A stretch of 64,000 nt of DNA from an uncultured Lachnospiraceae bacterium (GCA_947384285.1 CANDGI010000006.1:1-64000); one strand, 5' to 3'; positions 1 through 8,372 are shown, counted from the stretch's first letter. Notes: generated by a model not told the origin, from the sequence alone. Numbers and translations: made by a program.

Positions 1-52
1 ACCCACGTGTCCAGCTTGGAAGGCTGGTGTTCTACCATTGAACTACACCCGC
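1..52 (-). tRNA. tRNA-Gly (anticodon TCC), 3' part cut by window edge
   Basis: Read on the minus strand, the acceptor 5' strand GCGGGTG, D arm, anticodon stem CCAGC/GCTGG around loop CTTCCAA and the start of the variable/T arm are visible. The anticodon is TCC, so it reads GGA/GGG glycine codons. The T arm and acceptor 3' strand lie beyond base 1. The tRNA-Pro gene lies 8 nt upstream on the same strand, so both probably belong to one tRNA cluster. Confidence 0.9.
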
Positions 53-60
53 ATAGCAAT

Positions 61-134
61 CGGGGTGACAGGATTCGAACCTGCGACCTCCTGGTCCCAA
101 ACCAGGCGCTCTAGCCAAGCTGAGCCACACCCCG
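61..134 (-). tRNA. tRNA-Pro (anticodon TGG)
   Basis: A complete 74-nt cloverleaf: acceptor CGGGGTG/CACCCCG, D arm GCTC...GAGC, anticodon stem CCTGG/CCAGG with loop TTTGGGA (anticodon TGG), and T arm GCAGG-TTCGAAT-CCTGT. CCA is not encoded. It lies upstream of tRNA-Gly on the same strand. Confidence 0.95.
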
Positions 135-278
135 GAAGTTATTTCCTTGCGTCAACTGTAACGCAAGTTATATTATATGCGAAACCCATCCAAATGTCAA
201 CAACTTTTTTCTCTTTTTTTACATTTTTTTATTTTAGATCCTTCCCCCTCCCAGGCATCTGGCAAAACAGACTTTTCC

Positions 279-758
279 CTACAAATATTTAATGCAGAAG
301 TGCGCTTCCCCTTCCTGGTCGAGCTCCATAATTGCGTAAGAGGGCCTTCTCCCCTCCTGCCTGGGATAAGAAACGCTCCCAGGATTCAGCGTGACAATCC
401 CCCTGCCATAATCCAGCAGAGGCCTGTGGGTATGCCCGAACATCACCACATCCATCCCCCTGCCAGCTGCCTCCTTTTTTAAATCTTCCACCCCCATGGA
501 CACATAATAGTAATGCCCATGGGTAACCAATACCCTGTATTTTCCAATCTTAAGCTCTTTTTCCCGATCCAAGTCCGAAAAAAAGTCATTATTCCCGGAA
601 ACGATTTCCAAAGGGCATCCCGCCAGCTGCGCTATGTAATCCTCATACCCTTCTGAGTCGCCCAAATGTATCATCTGGTCAATATCAGGCTCACGCTCCA
701 GAATTTCCACCAAATTATCATGCTTTTTATGCGTATCGCTTACAATTAATATTTTCAT
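279..758 (-). CDS. YfcE/MJ0936-type metallophosphoesterase
   Basis: A 159-residue predicted metal-dependent phosphodiesterase. The family's metal ligands are all present: D8 and H10 in SDTH, D34 in HLGD, the GNND motif near residue 57, H80/H82 in THGH, and H109/H111 in FGHTH. It is cytosolic, with no signal peptide, and the length is normal for the family. An AAGGA ribosome site lies just before the ATG. It begins 10 nt after the XTP/dITP pyrophosphatase gene, the usual pairing in Firmicutes, so the two are probably one transcript. The physiological substrate cannot be told from sequence. Confidence 0.9.
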   Translation of the reverse strand: MKILIVSDTHKKHDNLVEILEREPDIDQMIHLGDSEGYEDYIAQLAGCPLEIVSGNNDFFSDLDREKELKIGKYRVLVTHGHYYYVSMGVEDLKKEAAGRGMDVVMFGHTHRPLLDYGRGIVTLNPGSVSYPRQEGRRPSYAIMELDQEGEAHFCIKYL

Positions 759-768
759 AACCTGTTCC

Positions 769-1368
769 TTATCTTCCCGTTAATATTTCTTTCATGGCAC
801 GAAGGGCTTTTCCCCTGTGGCTTAAGCGGTTTTTTACTTCCCTGGGCAGCTGGGCAGTAGAACAGCCGTATTCCTCCACATAAAAAATCGGGTCATATCC
901 AAAACCATTCTCCCCTGCCGGCTCCCAGCCGATATATCCTTCTATCGTGCCTCTTATTGCCTTTGTCTCCCCATTGGAAAATGCCGCTGCAATTGCGCAT
1001 ACAAACCTTGCAGTCCGCTGCTCCTTGGGCACCCCCTCCAGGCGGTCAAGGATATTCTGGTTCTTAATATCATATGAAGTATCTTCCCCCATATACCTTG
1101 CAGAATAGATGCCCGGCTCCTTATTCAGGTAATCCACCTCAAGGCCCGAATCATCCGCCAATACCACCCAGCCTTCTCCTTGCAGCTGCCCTGCCACGGC
1201 TCTGGCCTTAATCAAAGCATTTTCCTCAAAGGTTTTCCCATCCTCCACCACATCCGTCTCAATGCCAGCCTCCTTCATCGACAGGATTTCCATCTGGGGA
1301 TCTGACAAAATTTCACGGATTTCCTGCATCTTATCCTGGTTTCCTGTAGCAAATATAATTTTTAACAT
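769..1368 (-). CDS. rdgB: XTP/dITP diphosphatase (RdgB/HAM1 family)
   Basis: A 199-residue house-cleaning enzyme that hydrolyses non-canonical purine triphosphates (XTP, dITP/ITP) to monophosphate and pyrophosphate. Family motifs in order: ATGN (7-10), TFEENALIKA (46-55), DDSGLEVD (72-79), GFGYDPIF (155-162) and SHRGKA (183-188). An upstream in-frame Met would add 15 residues, but MLKIIFATGN is the family N terminus and has GGAGG nine bases before it. Upstream lies a 67-bp tandem repeat array rather than a gene. Confidence 0.93.
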   Translation of the reverse strand: MLKIIFATGNQDKMQEIREILSDPQMEILSMKEAGIETDVVEDGKTFEENALIKARAVAGQLQGEGWVVLADDSGLEVDYLNKEPGIYSARYMGEDTSYDIKNQNILDRLEGVPKEQRTARFVCAIAAAFSNGETKAIRGTIEGYIGWEPAGENGFGYDPIFYVEEYGCSTAQLPREVKNRLSHRGKALRAMKEILTGR

Positions 1369-1407
1369 GAAAAATATCCTCCGTCTGTTTTCTATCTGTC
1401 GGCTGTC

Positions 1408-1639
1408 CGCCAAAACCTATGATGCGCCGCCTGTGTACACCAGGAGCTTGCATTCCCACCAGCTCTGGCAGGTTCGCCAAAACCTATGATGCACCGCCTG
1501 TGTACACCAGGGGCTTGCATTCCTACCAGCTCTGGCAGGTTCGCCAAAACCTGTGATGCGCCGCCTGTGTACACCAGGGGCTTGCATTCCTACCAGCTCT
1601 GGCAGGTTCGCCAAAACCTGTGATGCGCCGCCTGTGTAC
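1408..1639. repeat. 67-bp tandem repeat array, about 3.5 copies
   Basis: The word CGCCAAAACCT recurs at 1408, 1475, 1542 and 1609, exactly 67 bases apart, with few differences between copies. Each unit contains the near-palindrome CCTGCCAG-AG-CTGGTAGG. The array fills the space between the amidase stop codon (1642) and the pyrophosphatase leader. Both minus-strand frames are open through it by chance, but neither has a plausible ribosome site. Function unknown. Confidence 0.93.
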
Positions 1640-1641
1640 CA

Positions 1642-2670
1642 TTAATATCCTTCATCCAAAGCCCGCATGATTGCATTGTAAATCCCCTGGGCGATAATCT
1701 TTTGGTATCCCGGTGAAGTCAATTTATTCAATTCTGCCTGGTTTGTCATAAAGCCTGTCTCAATCAGCGCCGCCGGCGCCTCGTTGTTCCGGATGATGTA
1801 AATGCCATTTCCATAGGTCAAGCCATTATTCTTGCTGCCGGAAAGCCCTGTCACCTCTTCCAGGCAGATCTGGGCAAGATGCTTGCTGCTTAGCCCTTCT
1901 TCCTCCTTCATTTCATCATACATAACCTCCGTGCCGTTATATTCCGACATCTGGCCGTCTGTGGTGGAATTGCTGTGGACGCTGATATACAAATTGGCCT
2001 TTGCCTTTGCGCCCAGCTGCGCCCGCTGGTCAAAGGTAGGATTGATGTCCTCTGTCCTGGTGTAATATACTCCGATATTCCTGTCGCATTGATCCAAAAG
2101 CTCTTTCAGCTCAAGCACAATGGCAAGATTGATATCCTTTTCCATAATCTCCTGCTTGATGGCTCCCGGCGCCCCTCCCCCATGGCCCGCATCAATCACT
2201 ATCACTTTATCATATACCTGCTGAGGCGTCAAAAAATCCACATACAGATACCCGTCTGCCACTGTGCTTTTCACCTCATAAACTGCATCCAGCGTAATCT
2301 CTATCACGCCTTTTTCCATATACAAATCGTCGATAGAATCACTTCTCCCCAGCAAGGGATGGCTGCTGAAATAATCCTTTTCCACCCCCGGAATCTGAAT
2401 CGTAACCAATTGCTTTACGTAATCATTTTGAATGATAACTTCATCCTCCGCCATATCCGGGGGAAGCTCTAGGCGCAGCTGCTGGCGGAAGGTAATGTCC
2501 TCCTCTTCCTCCGCCTGCTTTGTATAGTAGGCAAGCATCTGGAGATCGGACATCTGTTCGTGCTTCGCTTCTTTTCTGTTCACCACTGAAAACCGGCTCA
2601 ACACCACAAGGGCTGCCGTTATCATCACGGTAAGGAAAAGGGATGATATTTTCAGTATTTTCTCTTCCAT
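1642..2670 (-). CDS. N-acetylmuramoyl-L-alanine amidase (Amidase_3)
   Basis: A 342-residue zinc amidase that cleaves the bond between N-acetylmuramic acid and L-alanine in peptidoglycan. Residues 7-28 form an uncleaved signal/membrane anchor. Residues 60-150 look like a beta-rich AMIN-like wall-binding domain. The catalytic domain from about 155 has VIDAGHGG (H163), E177 in the MEKDINL helix, VHSNS (H232) and IETGFMTN (E304), so all zinc and catalytic residues are present. The stop codon directly abuts the 67-bp repeat array. It lies 39 nt after the protease gene on the same strand. Its exact start is uncertain by a few codons. Confidence 0.92.
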   Translation of the reverse strand: MEEKILKISSLFLTVMITAALVVLSRFSVVNRKEAKHEQMSDLQMLAYYTKQAEEEEDITFRQQLRLELPPDMAEDEVIIQNDYVKQLVTIQIPGVEKDYFSSHPLLGRSDSIDDLYMEKGVIEITLDAVYEVKSTVADGYLYVDFLTPQQVYDKVIVIDAGHGGGAPGAIKQEIMEKDINLAIVLELKELLDQCDRNIGVYYTRTEDINPTFDQRAQLGAKAKANLYISVHSNSTTDGQMSEYNGTEVMYDEMKEEEGLSSKHLAQICLEEVTGLSGSKNNGLTYGNGIYIIRNNEAPAALIETGFMTNQAELNKLTSPGYQKIIAQGIYNAIMRALDEGY

Positions 2671-2709
2671 AATATCGATTACCTCAATCTTCTATTTTCT
2701 CTGTGCGCT

Positions 2710-4413
2710 TCACTTATTGCTGTAAACCTTCAGGCAGAGATTGCACTTCTGATCCTTCTCGGCGCTCTCCCACTTTTTGCCGTTGGAACTGATATAGCCT
2801 TCCCCGTCCGCAAGATCCACATGCTCCGTCAGGTCATCTGCCGCATACTCAACTGCCATAGGATGCACCGAGCCTGGCGTGGTGATGTAGAGCAGAATGG
2901 CAAATTTTTCTCCTTCCTCCACCCTGCATTCCTTCTCAAATTCTATGGTATAATATCCTGCATTTGCCAAGCTTCCCTCTGCCACCTTGATACGTTTTCC
3001 CAAAGAATCCGTATTTTCAAAATTTCTTACCACGTACAATTCATAGGAGGTTTCCTTTCCAGTAGCGTAAAACCCTGCCGCCTGTAAAGCCTCCTCCGAC
3101 TGGGCGGTATATACATTTGCCCCATACAGGCTTTCCTTATCATACCCCAGCTGCCCTACCCAGCCGCACAAATCGGACTGATATATCCGGGAATAATTAT
3201 CCGGTTCCTCAATCCCTGTATAAATCACGCTGTGAAGGCCTATATTCACATCATAATAGGATACGTAAAATACGCCCTCATCCCCAAACTCCTCTCCCCA
3301 GCTATTCTGGCAGAGAAAGGCTCCGTCATCCTCCACCTCCAGGTTGAAGTTTTCTTTGGGGTAGGTGTCATCCCAGCCAATAATGAGAATCTCATGGTTG
3401 GGCTTTTCCGCTCCTGCATAACAGTAGGCATGCTCCTTGCTGTTGTAGTAGGGAGAATTCGCCGCGGAATCCTGCAAAGCGCTGTAAATAGCAGTCTGCA
3501 CTCCGCCATACCAAAACACAGACTCCTTGATTTTTTCAAAATCCTTCCCATCTAACAGCTGTATCTCCTGCACATGCTTCACGGGCTTTAAATTTTCCTC
3601 TGACTTTCCATCCCCATAAGGATCATCTTTCTCATAGACAGGCCCCTGCCAGGCGGTAAGATATGCCATTCCCATGGTATACTCCCCGCCCTCCGTCTGT
3701 TTCCGGGCAAATCCATTCTGCAGCGTCATATGATCCGGCGAAAACCCGCAGGTTTCCTCTGGCAGTAAAATAGATTCCAAAGCAGAAAGAGCCGCAAACG
3801 CCCAGCAGGTTCCATAAGGACCCTGGTTCTTTACGTCCGGCGCCCTTTGCCTGTCCCGCAAATCATATTTCAGCGGAAGGATACTGTCTTCCTCGGCGCT
3901 GTTGACGGCGATGGCCTGGTTTTTGGCAATATTCCAATTATAATTAAAACTTAGTTTTTCCGCAACCGTCTTTGCTGCTACATAGTATTCTCCATTCACA
4001 AGCGCCATAGGAGATGTAATTTTTTCCTTTTTCTCGTTTACCTCCACCTGTTCTTCTTCCAATTGAAATGTCACCACATCCGAATGCTTTTCCAGGACAA
4101 GCTTGTTCTCGTCATACAAATGAGCACTGCAATGGAAACTGTCTCTCAAAACAGAAAACGGCACCATAATATTCAGATTTCCATCCATATAAATGCCGTC
4201 TTCCCGGTTGGTCAATTCCCGGTTATCCACCATGAGGGTAAGGGTCTTTTCATTTACGTTTGCTGCAATCAGAGGATTCCATATCCCCTGTTCCAGCCTG
4301 GCTCCCCGGAAGCTTTCCACCTTCTCATTTTTCCCTCCATGGCTGTTAAACTTTACCAGGGCTGCCAGCAGAAGGAGGACTGCCATAATTATGTATCTTC
4401 TTAATCCTCTCAC
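2710..4413 (-). CDS. C1-family (papain-like) peptidase, membrane-anchored, with lectin-like C terminus
   Basis: A 567-residue exported cysteine protease. Residues 8-22 are a signal or anchor helix. Residues 55-170 contain two copper-amine-oxidase-N-type stalk segments. The peptidase core starts at DLRD (184), with Q197 and catalytic C203 in QGPYGTCWAF, H340 in NHEILIIGWDD and N370 in CQNSWGEEFGDEG. The last 150 residues resemble the lectin-like domain that follows this protease class. Start is GTG overlapping the methyltransferase stop (GTGA), indicating translational coupling. Substrate unknown; surface protein processing or nutrient proteolysis are both possible. Confidence 0.88.
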   Translation of the reverse strand: MRGLRRYIIMAVLLLLAALVKFNSHGGKNEKVESFRGARLEQGIWNPLIAANVNEKTLTLMVDNRELTNREDGIYMDGNLNIMVPFSVLRDSFHCSAHLYDENKLVLEKHSDVVTFQLEEEQVEVNEKKEKITSPMALVNGEYYVAAKTVAEKLSFNYNWNIAKNQAIAVNSAEEDSILPLKYDLRDRQRAPDVKNQGPYGTCWAFAALSALESILLPEETCGFSPDHMTLQNGFARKQTEGGEYTMGMAYLTAWQGPVYEKDDPYGDGKSEENLKPVKHVQEIQLLDGKDFEKIKESVFWYGGVQTAIYSALQDSAANSPYYNSKEHAYCYAGAEKPNHEILIIGWDDTYPKENFNLEVEDDGAFLCQNSWGEEFGDEGVFYVSYYDVNIGLHSVIYTGIEEPDNYSRIYQSDLCGWVGQLGYDKESLYGANVYTAQSEEALQAAGFYATGKETSYELYVVRNFENTDSLGKRIKVAEGSLANAGYYTIEFEKECRVEEGEKFAILLYITTPGSVHPMAVEYAADDLTEHVDLADGEGYISSNGKKWESAEKDQKCNLCLKVYSNK

Positions 4414-5579
4414 TCATCTACCTCTGCCTTCTGCCGGTTCCTTTTGGGCGGCTTAGGCCCCAAAAACTGGTAAAAATAAGTTTTCAGCATTCCATTATAT
4501 ATCTTGCGGTTTTTGTCCGCCTTTCTCCCAATACATTTCTCCGCATCCTCATAACCGCTAAGCAGGTAAGCCGACCAGCTGTCCAGCCGCTGCAATGCTT
4601 CTCCAATCTCCGCGTACAATCCTCGAAGCACTTCCTTCTCCTCCATCCGCTCCCCATAGGGCGGATTGCTGATGAGGAACCCATATTTTTTGGGATGGTT
4701 CAATGCGCTGATCGGACGCTGCTGGAAATGAATCAGATGCTCCACCCCCGCCAGCCGGGCATTCTCCCTGGCTGCTTTTACAATCTCACCGTCAATATCA
4801 TATCCCTGGATATCTGTGCGGATATCCCTCTTAATCAAATCCCCAGCTTCCTCTGCCCCTTCCTTCCACAATCTGCTGTCAATCAGGTTTGTCCACCGTT
4901 CTGCTGTAAATTCACGGTTCATGCCTGGCGCGATATTGGCTGCCATCATGGCTGCTTCTATGGGAAATGTCCCGCTTCCGCAGAAAGGATCTACCAGAAT
5001 CCGGTCTCCTCTCCAGGGTGTCAGAAGAATCAGCGCCGCGGCTAATGTCTCAGCCACAGGTGCCTTGCTGGCCAAACGGCGGTATCCCCGTTTGTGCAGG
5101 GAATTTCCCGTAGTGTCAATGCCCACAGCCACCTGATCCTTCATAAGAAACAGACGCAAAGGATATTCTGCGCCGGATTCCTGAAACCAATCGGTGTGGT
5201 ACTTCTGCTTCAGCCGTTCCACCATTGCCTTTTTTACAACAGACTGGATATCGGATGGGCTGAATAATCTGCTCTTGATGGAAGAGGCTTTTGCAACCCA
5301 GAATTTCCCATCCTTTGGGATATACTCTTCCCATGGAATCCCTCGGATTCCCTGAAACAATTCCTCAAAGGTTTCTGCGTGGAACTCTCCTGCTTTCAAA
5401 AGAACCCGCTCTGCAGTCCTGAGGAAGATATTTCCCCGGCAGATTGCTTCTTCGTCCCCTTCAAATGTTACTCTTCCATCCTCTACCTTGGTGATCTCAT
5501 ACCCAAGATCATATATTTCTTTTTTTAAAACCGCCTCTAACCCAAAATGGCAGGGGGCTATCAATTCATATGTTTTCAT
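4410..5579 (-). CDS. THUMP-domain class I SAM-dependent RNA methyltransferase (RlmL/YpsC type)
   Basis: About 389 residues. The N-terminal 150 residues form a ferredoxin-like plus THUMP RNA-binding module; the C-terminal part is a Rossmann methyltransferase with VDPFCGSGTFPIEAA (SAM-binding loop) and the NPPYGERM active-site motif typical of N2-guanine methylation. Probable 23S rRNA m2G methyltransferase. Two starts are possible (5591 and 5579). MKTYELIAP at 5579 matches the usual family start and has GGAG six bases upstream. The gene overlaps the following protease by 4 nt. Confidence 0.9.
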   Translation of the reverse strand: MKTYELIAPCHFGLEAVLKKEIYDLGYEITKVEDGRVTFEGDEEAICRGNIFLRTAERVLLKAGEFHAETFEELFQGIRGIPWEEYIPKDGKFWVAKASSIKSRLFSPSDIQSVVKKAMVERLKQKYHTDWFQESGAEYPLRLFLMKDQVAVGIDTTGNSLHKRGYRRLASKAPVAETLAAALILLTPWRGDRILVDPFCGSGTFPIEAAMMAANIAPGMNREFTAERWTNLIDSRLWKEGAEEAGDLIKRDIRTDIQGYDIDGEIVKAARENARLAGVEHLIHFQQRPISALNHPKKYGFLISNPPYGERMEEKEVLRGLYAEIGEALQRLDSWSAYLLSGYEDAEKCIGRKADKNRKIYNGMLKTYFYQFLGPKPPKRNRQKAEVDE

Positions 5580-5661
5580 CTTTTTCTCCATTACTTTTCC
5601 TATTTGCCGGAAGGCTCTAAGAATATATTATCTTCTCCCCTTCCGGCTGTCAATCATTTTA

Positions 5662-5955
5662 TCATTTTCGCAGTGCAACCTGAATGCCACCCACCAAGGT
5701 TGCCGTCCGATATCCATCCCGGCTTAATTCCTTTGCTGCCATCAGGCTGCTGGAGCCTCTGTCGCAATACAGAAGGTAGAATTTATCTTTCGGCAGATAT
5801 TTTCGGAACATGCCCAGCTCCTCATAAGGGATGTTCCTGGCTCCCTCCACATGAACCTCCTCAAATTCCTCTTTGCTGCGCAAATCTATGACCCATGTAT
5901 CGGGATGTCTGCGGTATTCATTAAACTCCCGGATACCAACTGTCTGAAATTCCAT
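5662..5955 (-). CDS. Rhodanese-like domain protein
   Basis: A 97-residue single-domain rhodanese. It has the substrate-domain features VIDLRSKEEFEEVHVEGARNIP and the active-site loop LYCDRGSSS, whose Cys (about residue 70) can carry a persulfide. Such proteins take part in sulfur transfer or redox chemistry. GGGGTGAGAG precedes the ATG. It lies 70 nt before the methyltransferase and just after a terminator, so it probably heads this minus-strand operon. Confidence 0.88.
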   Translation of the reverse strand: MEFQTVGIREFNEYRRHPDTWVIDLRSKEEFEEVHVEGARNIPYEELGMFRKYLPKDKFYLLYCDRGSSSLMAAKELSRDGYRTATLVGGIQVALRK

Positions 5956-5976
5956 ACTCTCACCCCTTAACCAGGA

Positions 5977-6022
5977 AATACAAAACAGATTACCGGAAGG
6001 AATATGTTCCGGTAATCTGTTT
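5977..6022 (-). terminator. Rho-independent terminator of the Asn/Ser-rich gene
   Basis: A perfect 16-bp stem (5983-5998 with 6007-6022) around an 8-nt loop is followed on the minus strand by TTTTGTATTT. It separates the small Asn/Ser-rich gene from the rhodanese gene. Confidence 0.85.
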
Positions 6023-6063
6023 CTACATTATTATACTATGCAGTTTTCTTTTCTCTGTACCAA

Positions 6064-6291
6064 CTATTTTTCGTAAGAATCGTGGCAGTTGGAGCCGCTG
6101 GCATTGCTTGCCTTATTGCTGGACTTATTCTGGGAATAAGAATTCTCTGTGCTGTTCTGAGAAGAAGAATTCTTTGTGCTGTTCTGGGAAGAAGAATTCT
6201 TTGCGCTGTTTTGGGAATAAGAATTCTTTGTGCTTCCAGATACATTAGTTCCATTTGTGCTTTTGTTCTGCATATCACTGTTTTTTGCCAT
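6064..6291 (-). CDS. Small Asn/Ser-rich repeat protein
   Basis: A 75-residue protein of very low complexity. Residues 20-55 are four copies of a nine-residue unit (KNSSSQNST and variants KNSYSQNSA, ENSYSQN), mirrored by 27-bp DNA repeats. Composition is dominated by Asn, Ser, Gln and Lys, with no hydrophobic segment. It is considered real because AGGAGG lies eight bases before the ATG and a strong terminator follows. No function is recognised; spore-associated or DNA-associated small proteins of clostridia can have such composition, but no family motif is visible. Confidence 0.65.
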   Translation of the reverse strand: MAKNSDMQNKSTNGTNVSGSTKNSYSQNSAKNSSSQNSTKNSSSQNSTENSYSQNKSSNKASNASGSNCHDSYEK

Positions 6292-6384
6292 TGTTTTTTC
6301 CTCCTAATATCTTAATGCTTTCATAGTATCTGCAAAGCTGGACTTTTTATTCAAAAAACTTTTTCGATTTTTTTCAATTTTGTC

Positions 6385-6413
6385 TTGCATTTTTCGACAA
6401 GCTGTATTATAAT
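6385..6413 (+). promoter_or_regulatory. Sigma-A promoter upstream of the response regulator
   Basis: TTGCAT (6385-6390), a 17-bp spacer, then a perfect TATAAT (6408-6413). The start would fall near 6420, about 220 nt before the regulator's ATG. Confidence 0.75.
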
Positions 6414-6494
6414 AGCATTTGTAAGGAGGATTTCACCTTCAGAAGTTCTTTTTACTAAGTTATACCCCTTATTAATTATTTATACTCCCCTCAT

Positions 6495-6540
6495 AGAAGA
6501 GGCCAGTGGCTCCCCCGCTGGTCTCTTCTCATTTTATTTT
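6495..6540 (+). terminator. Terminator-like hairpin inside the regulator's leader
   Basis: AGAAGAGGCCAG (6495-6506) pairs with CTGGTCTCTTCT (6518-6529) with one G-T wobble, followed by CATTTTATTTTAT. It lies about 75-120 nt after the promoter and 100 nt before the regulator gene, so it would give either an attenuated leader or a small RNA of about 120 nt. The 6292-6638 interval holds no gene that I can see. Confidence 0.7.
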
Positions 6541-6638
6541 ATCGGAAAGACCGCGCTGCAATCTTCTGGGGAATTAAGGGCGCAGGGAGACTGCAGCAGA
6601 TTGCTTCATTTTATTCTTATTCACAGCTGGAGGTACAC

Positions 6639-7322
6639 ATGAAAGAGCAGATCATGATTGTAGAAGACGAACCCGATATCAACTCATTGCTTTTAAAAAT
6701 ATTAGAATCCGCCGGATATGAGGCCGTTCCTGCTTTTTCCGGCACAGAGGCAGCGCTTTTGCTGGAAAAGAAAATGCCGGATTTAATTTTATTGGATCTT
6801 ATGCTCCCTGGGCTGTCTGGGGAAGAACTACTCCACAAACTTCGGGACGCCATGCACTGGGATGGCCCCATTCTGATCCTCTCTGCAAAAACCGCTTTAA
6901 AGGACAAGGTAACGCTGCTGGAAAACGGGGCAGACGACTATATTACAAAACCCTTCGAGCCAGAGGAGGTCATTGCGAGAATCCAGGCCGCCCTAAGGCG
7001 CAGCGGCAAGCCAAAAGATGCAGCCGCCCCCTTATCCTACAAAAGCCTTATCCTCTACCCCGACCTGCGGAAGGTTCTTGCCAACGGCAGGGAGCTGTCC
7101 CTGACTGCCCACGAATATGAGCTTTTGTACCTTTTTCTGCAAACACCGGAAAAAGTATATTCCAGGGAACGCCTTTATGAACTGGTCTGGAAGGGGGGAT
7201 ACTACGGGGAAAATAATACGGTAAACGTCCATGTCAGCAACATCCGCAAAAAATTAAAAACCGCCGGCTTAACCGAGGAATATATCGTAACCGTCTATGG
7301 CATCGGGTTCAAGCTTCAATAG
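6639..7322 (+). CDS. OmpR-family response regulator
   Basis: A 227-residue regulator. The receiver domain (1-120) has acidic residues D10/E11, phosphoacceptor D53 in LLDLMLPG and conserved K104 in TKPFE. The C-terminal winged helix (130-227) has the OmpR-type ending NIRKKLK...YGIGFKLQ. GGAGG lies five bases before the ATG. It leads a plus-strand cluster of ABC ATPase, ABC permease and histidine kinase, the layout of antimicrobial-peptide-sensing modules. Phosphorylation by the kinase at 9435 and binding to repeats at 7333-7365 are inferred. Confidence 0.93.
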   Translation: MKEQIMIVEDEPDINSLLLKILESAGYEAVPAFSGTEAALLLEKKMPDLILLDLMLPGLSGEELLHKLRDAMHWDGPILILSAKTALKDKVTLLENGADDYITKPFEPEEVIARIQAALRRSGKPKDAAAPLSYKSLILYPDLRKVLANGRELSLTAHEYELLYLFLQTPEKVYSRERLYELVWKGGYYGENNTVNVHVSNIRKKLKTAGLTEEYIVTVYGIGFKLQ

Positions 7323-7332
7323 AAGCCTTCCA

Positions 7333-7389
7333 TCTTTATGACTTCTTTAAAGGTTCTTTATGACTAATTAAAAGAAAAGCAGTTATGAT
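7333..7389 (+). promoter_or_regulatory. Putative regulator-binding direct repeats and promoter of the ABC exporter
   Basis: TCTTTATGACT occurs at 7333 and 7355, 22 bp (two helical turns) apart, each followed by an A/T-rich TTAAA-like tail. The second copy overlaps a poor -35 (ATGACT) placed 18 bp from a good -10 TATGAT (7384-7389). This is the layout of a promoter activated by an OmpR-type regulator. Confidence 0.55.
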
Positions 7390-7428
7390 ATTTTTATCAA
7401 AGAAATTTTTCAAAAATGGAGGATTGCC

Positions 7429-8343
7429 ATGAAAGAATATGTCATAGAGACAAAAGCCTTAACAAAATCCTACGGCTCAGTCCTTGCCTTAAGCCAGGTG
7501 GATATCCACGTGGAACGGGGAAGCATCTACGGCCTAATCGGCGATAACGGGGCGGGAAAGTCCACCCTTTTAAAACTGCTGGCTGGCCACATCTCTGCCA
7601 GCTCTGGAGGAATCCTGCTGTTTGGCAGAGGGGAACCAAAGGAATTGGATCGCTGCCGCAGACAGACAGGGGTTATCATTGAACAGCCCGGCCTTTTCCC
7701 CAATCTGACCCCAGAGCAGATGTTGGAATACACCCGCATCCAAAAGGGCGTGCCAGGGAAAGAAAAGGTGGAAGAAAATTTAAAGCTTACCGGCATCAGG
7801 GAAAAACGAAAAAGCAAATGCAAAAATCTCTCCCTGGGCCAAAAGCAAAGGCTTGGCCTTGCCGTCGCCATGATCGGAGAGCCCCAGCTGTTGATTCTGG
7901 ATGAACCCATCAACGGCCTGGACCCCAGCGGAATCATTGAGATGAGAAACCTGTTCCGGCGCCTGAATGAAGAGAAAAATATTACCATATTGCTTTCCAG
8001 CCATATTTTATCGGAACTGCAGCATACCGCAGACACCTTCGGTTTCCTGCACCGAGGACGGCTCTTAGAAGAGATATCCTCGGACAAGCTGCAGGAAAAA
8101 TGCACAAACTATCTAAACATTATGGTTTCCGACGCTGAAACCTATGCGATACTGCTAGAAAAATATGCGAAGCAGGACATATTCAAAGTCCTGCCAAAAC
8201 AAAACATCCAGATTATAAATCCTGGCAGAAAACCAGAATTCTACAGCCAGCTAGCGTCAGACCACAGCATTTCCATCCGGGGTTTGGAGCAGCGCCACAC
8301 CTCCCTGGAAGAATACTATATGAATTTAAAGGAGGAAGCCTAA
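7429..8343 (+). CDS. ABC transporter ATP-binding protein (BcrA/lantibiotic-resistance type)
   Basis: A 304-residue ATPase. Walker A GDNGAGKST (38-46), signature LSLGQKQ (134-140), Walker B LLILDEP (154-160) and switch H192 are all intact. The C-terminal 90 residues are the extension found in BcrA-like exporters. It partners with the permease gene 88 nt downstream. Likely role: ATP-driven removal of a membrane-active peptide or similar compound. The exact substrate is unknown. Confidence 0.9.
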   Translation: MKEYVIETKALTKSYGSVLALSQVDIHVERGSIYGLIGDNGAGKSTLLKLLAGHISASSGGILLFGRGEPKELDRCRRQTGVIIEQPGLFPNLTPEQMLEYTRIQKGVPGKEKVEENLKLTGIREKRKSKCKNLSLGQKQRLGLAVAMIGEPQLLILDEPINGLDPSGIIEMRNLFRRLNEEKNITILLSSHILSELQHTADTFGFLHRGRLLEEISSDKLQEKCTNYLNIMVSDAETYAILLEKYAKQDIFKVLPKQNIQIINPGRKPEFYSQLASDHSISIRGLEQRHTSLEEYYMNLKEEA

Positions 8344-8372
8344 TGCGAAGCATTACTATCAATGCCTTCCGG

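Noticed and set aside
1392..1614. Two overlapping minus-strand reading frames of 60-65 codons
   Set aside because: They exist only because the 67-bp repeat is open in two frames; there is no ribosome site and the translated repeats are unlike a protein.
6082..6315. 77-codon plus-strand reading frame rich in Arg/Ile/Leu
   Set aside because: Antisense to the Asn/Ser-rich gene; the repeat pattern is inherited from that gene and there is no ribosome site.
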